This document shows positions 4,271-8,065 of a stretch of DNA of 8,065 nt, one piece after another. The stretch lies in assembly GCA_041691815.1 (NCBI GenBank), contig JBEPTZ010000167.1:1-8065 (forward strand), written 5' to 3'. The notes below the pieces were generated by a model that did not search any database, had not been told where the DNA came from, and saw only the letters and a program-made list of their open reading frames with translations. The stretch's first letter is position 1. Every line of letters starts with the position of its first letter. This DNA is from 70-18 sp041691815 (lineage in GTDB: Bacteria > Pseudomonadota > Alphaproteobacteria > Acetobacterales > Acetobacteraceae). The translations under genes and the position numbers were made by a program.

Positions 4271-6481
4271 ATGCTGCGTTCGCTGCACAAAATCCCCGGC
4301 CTGATCGCCGCCATGCTGATCGTCGTCCTGGCGCTCAGCGGGGCAGTGCTGTCGGTGCTGCCGGCGCTGGAGGTGGCCCAGGCGCCGACGCAGTCGGAAG
4401 CCAATCTCACCGTCGCCGCCCTCGCCGGCCGGGTGGCGGCCAACTATCCCGGCGTCGAACAGATCCGCCGCGCGCCCTCCGGCCGGATCACCGCGTTCTA
4501 TTTCGCTTCCGGGCGGCCCGGCGCGGTGGTGATCGACCCGGCGACCGGCGCCGGCGTGGCGGCCTACCAGCCTTCCAGCTTTCAGCGCTGGCTGACCAAC
4601 CTGCATCGCTCGCTGCTGCTGGGCGACGCCGGGCGATTGACCGCAGCGGCCGGCGCCGCGTCGCTGCTGGTGCTGTCGGTGTCGGGCCTGATACTGACCG
4701 CGCGCCGCGTCGGTGGCTGGCGGCGGATGGTCTCACGGCTACGCGGGCCGCTGTCCGGGCGGCTGCATGTCGAGGTGGCACGAGTTTCCGTGGCCGGCCT
4801 CCTGCTGTCGTCGGTGACCGCGCTGTTGATGACTGCCAGCACCTTCGGTCTCGTTCCAGCGGATCGTAGCCCGCCCGGCATTCCGGCTGCAGTGAGCGGG
4901 CAAATAGGGGCGGTAGTCTCTGCCATACCCTTGCTGCGCGACACGCCGGTGGCGGTGTTGCGCGAACTGACGTTTCCCGATCGCGGCGACCCAACCGACG
5001 TCTTCGCACTCAACACCGCCAGCGGGGCGGGCATGCTCGACCAGGGAACCGGCGCCACCCTGGCCTGGGCGGATCATGGCCCCTGGCAGCGCCTGACCGA
5101 GACGATCTACCTGCTGCACACCGGGCAGGGTGCCGCCTGGCTGGGCCTCATCCTCGGCCTGATGGCGCTCGGCGTGCCGGTCATGGCGGGCACCGGCGCG
5201 ATCATCTGGGTGCACGCGCTGCGCGCCCGGCCGCGGGTTCGCGGCAACGCGGCGGCCGGGCAGGCCGACACCATCGTTCTGGTCGGCAGCGAGGGCGGCA
5301 GCACCTGGGGCTTTGCCGCGACGCTGCATCAAGGCTTGGTCGGTGCCGGCCACACGGTCCACACCGCCGCAATGTCCGGTTTCGCGCCCGGGCACTACCG
5401 GCGCGCCGAGCGGGTGATCGTGTTGGCCGCCACCTACGGCGATGGTGCGGCGCCGGCCTCGGCCAGCGGTTTCCTCGAGCGGCTGGCCGTCCTGTCGCAG
5501 CCGCCGGCGATGCCGCTGGCGGTGCTGGGCTTCGGAGACTGGCAGTTCCCGCGCTTCTGCGGCTACGCCGCCGAGGTCGCTCGCGCCGCGGCGGCGAAGG
5601 GCTGGCCGCAACTGATGCCGGCCGGCGAGGTCAACCGCCAGTCGCCGCAGGATTTCGCCCATTGGGGGGCTATGCTTGGGCAGGCGCTGGGCCACGCGCT
5701 GGAGCTGTCGCATGCGCCGGCAACCCCGCGCGCCCAGCACCTGACGCTGATCTCGCGCCGCGACTATGGCGCCGAGATGCAGGCGCCGGCGGCCATTCTT
5801 CGCTTCGCGCTGCCGCCGGCAGGATTTTTCGCACGGCTGATCGGACGCGGCTTGCCACGGTTTGCAGCCGGCGACCTGCTGGGGATCGTTCCCCGCGGAT
5901 CGGCGGTGCCGCGCTTCTATTCGCTGGCCTCCGGCAGCCGTGACGGCTTCGTCGAGATTTGCGTCAGCCGACAGCCGAATGGGCTGTGCTCCGGGCAGCT
6001 TCTCGCCCTGACGCCTGGCGATAGCGTGCGCGGCTTCGTCCGCCGCAACCGGCAATTCCAGCCGGCGCGAAGCCGCAAGCCGGTGATCCTGATCGGTGCC
6101 GGAACCGGGATCGCGCCGCTGGCAGGGTTCGCCCGCGCCAACCGGGCTGGCCGCCCGATGCATCTGTATTTCGGCGCCCGCCATCCAGACAGCGATCTGT
6201 TCTACGGCGAAGAAATGCGCGAATGGCAGGCGAGCGGCCGGCTCACCTCAATCACCACGGCGTTCTCCCGCATGGCGCCGCGCGCCTGGGTGCAGGATAG
6301 CCTGCATGCCGATGCCGACCGGCTCACCCGGCTGATCGCCGATGGCGCGCAGGTATTGGTCTGCGGCGGGCGCGAGATGGCCAGGGGCGTCGCCGAAGCC
6401 CTCGCCGATATCCTCCGGCCGACTGGCCTGACCCCAACCAAGCTGAAAGCGGAGGGACGTTATGTCGAAGATGTCTACTGA
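4271..6481 (+). CDS. PepSY-TM / flavodoxin / FAD-NAD(P)H reductase fusion
   Basis: A 736-residue membrane flavoprotein predicted to move electrons from NAD(P)H through FAD, FMN and membrane haem to the periplasm. The N-terminal PepSY-TM part has four helices (about 10-31, 126-143, 170-190 and 290-314), two periplasmic loops, and candidate haem histidines His6, His112, His166 and His283. A flavodoxin domain follows (about 334-475; VGSEGGSTWG, AATYGDG, LGFGDWQFPRFCGYA). The ferredoxin-reductase-like part (about 485-736) shows the FAD motif RFYSLASG (548-555), the nucleotide loop GAGTGIAPLAGF (609-620), VLVCGG (695-700) and a C-terminal EGRYVEDVY. It resembles sulphite-reductase flavoproteins fused to PepSY-TM, some of which occur beside siderophore receptors. 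ATG 4271 is preferred to GTG 4247 because GAGAGGGG precedes it. It starts 20 bp after the DUF2271 gene. Confidence 0.9.
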   Translation: MLRSLHKIPGLIAAMLIVVLALSGAVLSVLPALEVAQAPTQSEANLTVAALAGRVAANYPGVEQIRRAPSGRITAFYFASGRPGAVVIDPATGAGVAAYQPSSFQRWLTNLHRSLLLGDAGRLTAAAGAASLLVLSVSGLILTARRVGGWRRMVSRLRGPLSGRLHVEVARVSVAGLLLSSVTALLMTASTFGLVPADRSPPGIPAAVSGQIGAVVSAIPLLRDTPVAVLRELTFPDRGDPTDVFALNTASGAGMLDQGTGATLAWADHGPWQRLTETIYLLHTGQGAAWLGLILGLMALGVPVMAGTGAIIWVHALRARPRVRGNAAAGQADTIVLVGSEGGSTWGFAATLHQGLVGAGHTVHTAAMSGFAPGHYRRAERVIVLAATYGDGAAPASASGFLERLAVLSQPPAMPLAVLGFGDWQFPRFCGYAAEVARAAAAKGWPQLMPAGEVNRQSPQDFAHWGAMLGQALGHALELSHAPATPRAQHLTLISRRDYGAEMQAPAAILRFALPPAGFFARLIGRGLPRFAAGDLLGIVPRGSAVPRFYSLASGSRDGFVEICVSRQPNGLCSGQLLALTPGDSVRGFVRRNRQFQPARSRKPVILIGAGTGIAPLAGFARANRAGRPMHLYFGARHPDSDLFYGEEMREWQASGRLTSITTAFSRMAPRAWVQDSLHADADRLTRLIADGAQVLVCGGREMARGVAEALADILRPTGLTPTKLKAEGRYVEDVY

Positions 6482-7418
6482 GCCGCTGCGCCACGCGCTG
6501 AGCGGGCCGACCATGGGCACAAGCTGGTCGGCGCTGTTCTACGCGCCATCGGCGGTCGACCCGGCGCCGATCCGCGCCGCGCTGATCGAAGCGGTGGACC
6601 AGGTCGACCGCCAGATGTCCACCTGGAAGCCCGACAGCGTCTTGATGCAGCTCAACCGCGCTGCGGCCGGCACCTGGATACCGGTCCCGGTGGAACTGAT
6701 GGAGGTGCTGGCCGGCGCGCTGGAGATCGGCCGGCGCTCCGCTGGCGCCTTCGACATCGGGGTCGGCGATGTCGTCACCGCCTGGGGGTTCGGGCGGGAT
6801 GACGCCGATGAGCCCGCGATGCGGGCCGCGCTCAGCCGTGCCCGTCCGGCGGCGCACGAAGTGCTGGAACTCGATCGCGAGGGGCTCCGCGTCCGCAAGC
6901 AGGCCGCCATCACGCTCGACCTGTCCGGCATCGCCAAGGGCTACGCGGTTGACCGCATGATGGCGGTGCTCGGCGGTTTCCGGGTCACCGATGCCCTGGT
7001 CGGCCTGGACGGCGAGATGCGCGCGCGCGGCCTGCGCCCGGACCGCCAAGCCTGGACCATCGCGGTGGAACGCCCGGATTACGAACAGCGCGCGGCGCTC
7101 TCCATCCTGGAACTGCACGACACCGCGGTGGCGACCTCCGGCGACTACCGGCACTGGGTCGATATCGGCGGACGACGCTTCTCGCACACCATGGACCCGG
7201 CGCGCGGCGGCCCGGTGAGCGGCGGGCTGGCCTCGGTGACGGTCCTGGCGGCAAGCTGCATGGAGGCGGACGCCTGGGCCACCGCATTCATGGTGCTGGG
7301 CGCCCGATCCGCGGCGGCGCTGGCGCGGGAACTGCGACTGGAGGCCGTCTTCATCGAACGATCAGGCCAGGCCCTGCGTCAAACCCAGGTCGGATGGGGC
7401 ACTGGAGCGCCCGGCTGA
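6462..7418 (+). CDS. FAD:protein FMN transferase (ApbE family), no signal peptide
   Basis: An enzyme of 318 residues that transfers FMN from FAD onto Ser/Thr of target proteins, using Mg2+. ApbE hallmarks are in order: MGTSWS (18-23), MSTWKPDSVLMQLN (52-65), FDIGVGDVV (97-105), LDLSGIAKGYAVD (152-164), ATSGDYRHW (224-232), HTMDPARGGPV (242-252) and a metal-site region ADAWATA (269-275). The usual GGD-like segment reads GLDGEMRARG (181-190). The start overlaps the reductase gene by 20 bp, has GGAGGG about 6 bases upstream, and an in-frame TGA lies 6 codons before it, so the N-terminus is secure and carries no signal peptide or lipobox. Its likely substrate is the neighbouring DUF2271 protein, possibly also the reductase's periplasmic loop. 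An enzyme that stays in the cytoplasm would have to act before export. Confidence 0.93.
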   Translation: MSKMSTEPLRHALSGPTMGTSWSALFYAPSAVDPAPIRAALIEAVDQVDRQMSTWKPDSVLMQLNRAAAGTWIPVPVELMEVLAGALEIGRRSAGAFDIGVGDVVTAWGFGRDDADEPAMRAALSRARPAAHEVLELDREGLRVRKQAAITLDLSGIAKGYAVDRMMAVLGGFRVTDALVGLDGEMRARGLRPDRQAWTIAVERPDYEQRAALSILELHDTAVATSGDYRHWVDIGGRRFSHTMDPARGGPVSGGLASVTVLAASCMEADAWATAFMVLGARSAAALARELRLEAVFIERSGQALRQTQVGWGTGAPG

Positions 7419-7548
7419 CCCTGGAACGTCGCCGAAACCTCTCTTGGCGAGAGAAGGCACCACGCGACGCTCACGCATCGGCGGGCGGGAGCCGCACAGC
7501 ACAGGGACGACAACCGCGTCGCTGACCGGCGGCCAGTTGGTAGCGCCG
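7419..7548. other. Convergent intergenic spacer
   Basis: These 130 bases separate the convergent ApbE and OsmC genes. A weak hairpin (CTCTC, loop TTGGC, GAGAG; 7439-7453) and a distant 7-bp inverted pair GCGACGC/GCGTCGC (7464-7470 and 7516-7522) are the only structures seen. Neither has a T-run, so no terminator can be called with confidence. Confidence 0.4.
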
Positions 7549-7956
7549 CTACTCGCTGGTCCGGCGGATGGTGCCTTCAAGCTTTGTCGTCTCGGCAACG
7601 GTATTCGAGATGGTGCCGAACTTGCGCACGTTCAGGTGTAGCAGGGCCAGCCGGCGGTCGTCCTCGTCGGTGTCCACGATCAGCTCGTAGTCGACCGAAA
7701 CCATCTTGGGCGGGCTGTCCTGGCGAACGCCGTGCAGGCGGACCTCCACCCCGCGCAGGTTGAAACGCAGCATCGGCGTCACCCGCTCGATCCCCTTGAT
7801 CATGCAGGCGGCGATGGCGGCCAGGAACAGCTCGGCCGGGTTGAACGCATCCAGCCGGCCAGCCAGCGCGGTGTCGAGCACGATCTCTGCCTCCTTGGCG
7901 GTGGCCAGACCGCCGTGCGCATCCACCCTGTGGGCCGAAATTCGATATTCAAGCAT
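7549..7956 (-). CDS. OsmC-family protein, single-cysteine form
   Basis: A cytoplasmic protein of 135 residues in the OsmC/Ohr superfamily, whose best-studied members are thiol-dependent hydroperoxide reductases. Recognisable features are NPAELFLAAIAACMIKGIERV (39-59) with the expected peroxidatic Cys51 on the central helix, a basic-acidic strand region, and HLNVRKFGTISNTVAE (107-122). The second catalytic cysteine of Ohr/OsmC, expected near residue 110, is Val here, and no other cysteine is present. The protein therefore probably needs an outside thiol partner or has a non-peroxidase role. The start has a strong AGGAGGA 6 bases upstream. It follows the VIT-type transporter gene by 35 bp on the same strand, which suggests a shared transcript and a link to metal or oxidative stress. 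Confidence 0.85.
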   Translation of the reverse strand: MLEYRISAHRVDAHGGLATAKEAEIVLDTALAGRLDAFNPAELFLAAIAACMIKGIERVTPMLRFNLRGVEVRLHGVRQDSPPKMVSVDYELIVDTDEDDRRLALLHLNVRKFGTISNTVAETTKLEGTIRRTSE

Positions 7957-7991
7957 GTATTCCTCCTGTTATCGCCGATGAGCGAGGCCGG

Positions 7992-8065
7992 TCAGACAGC
8001 GGTGCCGAACAGCGCACCGATGCCAGCGGTCAGCGCCATGGCGAAGGCGCCCCAGAACGTCACGC
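7992..8065 (-). CDS. VIT1/CCC1-type Fe/Mn transporter, C-terminal end only
   Basis: The last 23 codons and stop of a gene entering from the right edge. They read VTFWGAFAMALTAGIGALFG and then TAV. A final hydrophobic helix with small residues and a G-A-L-F-G ending is typical of VIT-family (nodulin-21/CCC1-like) vacuolar-type iron and manganese transporters. With so little sequence, another polytopic membrane protein cannot be ruled out. It is upstream of, and probably cotranscribed with, the OsmC-family gene. Confidence 0.5.
   Translation of the reverse strand, partial: VTFWGAFAMALTAGIGALFGTAV

Noticed and set aside
4739..6184. Minus-strand open frame of 481 codons opposite the reductase fusion.
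   Set aside because: It is rich in Arg, Gln and Gly with no domain pattern and is antisense to a gene with clear flavodoxin and reductase motifs.
56..7981. A 14-bp direct repeat GTTATCGCCGATGA at 56-69 (next to the IS end) and 7968-7981 (before the OsmC gene).
   Set aside because: One copy is simply the dedA codons for I-I-G-D-N and the other overlaps a ribosome-site region. In an 8-kb window of biased composition a 14-bp match can arise by chance, and it is longer than an IS21 target duplication.
1..8065. CRISPR array, tRNA or rRNA genes.
   Set aside because: No regularly spaced repeats, cloverleaf-like T-arm/anticodon signatures or rRNA segments were seen on either strand.

Overview
This is a G+C-rich window whose codon use and gene families suggest a proteobacterium, most likely an alphaproteobacterium. 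That is inferred from style only, because there is no rRNA or marker gene to confirm it. Two partial genes mark the edges. The left edge (1-55) is the tip of a mobile element, probably IS21-like, that cuts a dedA-family membrane protein gene after codon 72 (56-271, minus). The right edge holds the last 23 codons of what looks like a VIT1/CCC1-type iron/manganese transporter (minus), followed closely by an OsmC-family gene (7549-7956, minus).

From 461 to 2445 on the minus strand lies a two-component system: an OmpR-type response regulator followed by a QseC/PmrB-like histidine kinase, overlapping by 4 bp. It is transcribed divergently from a five-gene plus-strand cluster (2594-7418): a small periplasmic PepSY protein, a four-helix cytochrome b561, a periplasmic DUF2271 protein, a large PepSY-TM/flavodoxin/FAD-NAD(P)H reductase fusion, and an ApbE FAD:protein FMN transferase. 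Read together, these look like a transmembrane electron-export system. Cytoplasmic NAD(P)H would be oxidised by the FAD and flavodoxin domains of the fusion, and electrons would cross the membrane through its histidine-bearing helices to periplasmic carriers. The DUF2271 protein contains NGITGAS, close to the motif that ApbE flavinylates, so it is a good candidate for a covalent-FMN carrier made by its own neighbour. The final acceptor is unknown; ferric iron or a ferric chelate is one possibility.

The divergent intergenic region (2446-2593) contains a striking dyad: two 17-bp arms, 16 of 17 complementary, separated by 16 bp. Each arm carries CTGA-N7-CTGA, an 11-bp direct-repeat spacing typical of OmpR-family binding sites. 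Each arm also ends exactly 10 bp before a -10-like hexamer that points outward. A third imperfect copy lies upstream of the DUF2271 gene. The simplest reading is that the regulator controls itself and the whole redox cluster. The 206-bp gap between the cytochrome and DUF2271 genes also holds two hairpins that may split or tune the operon.
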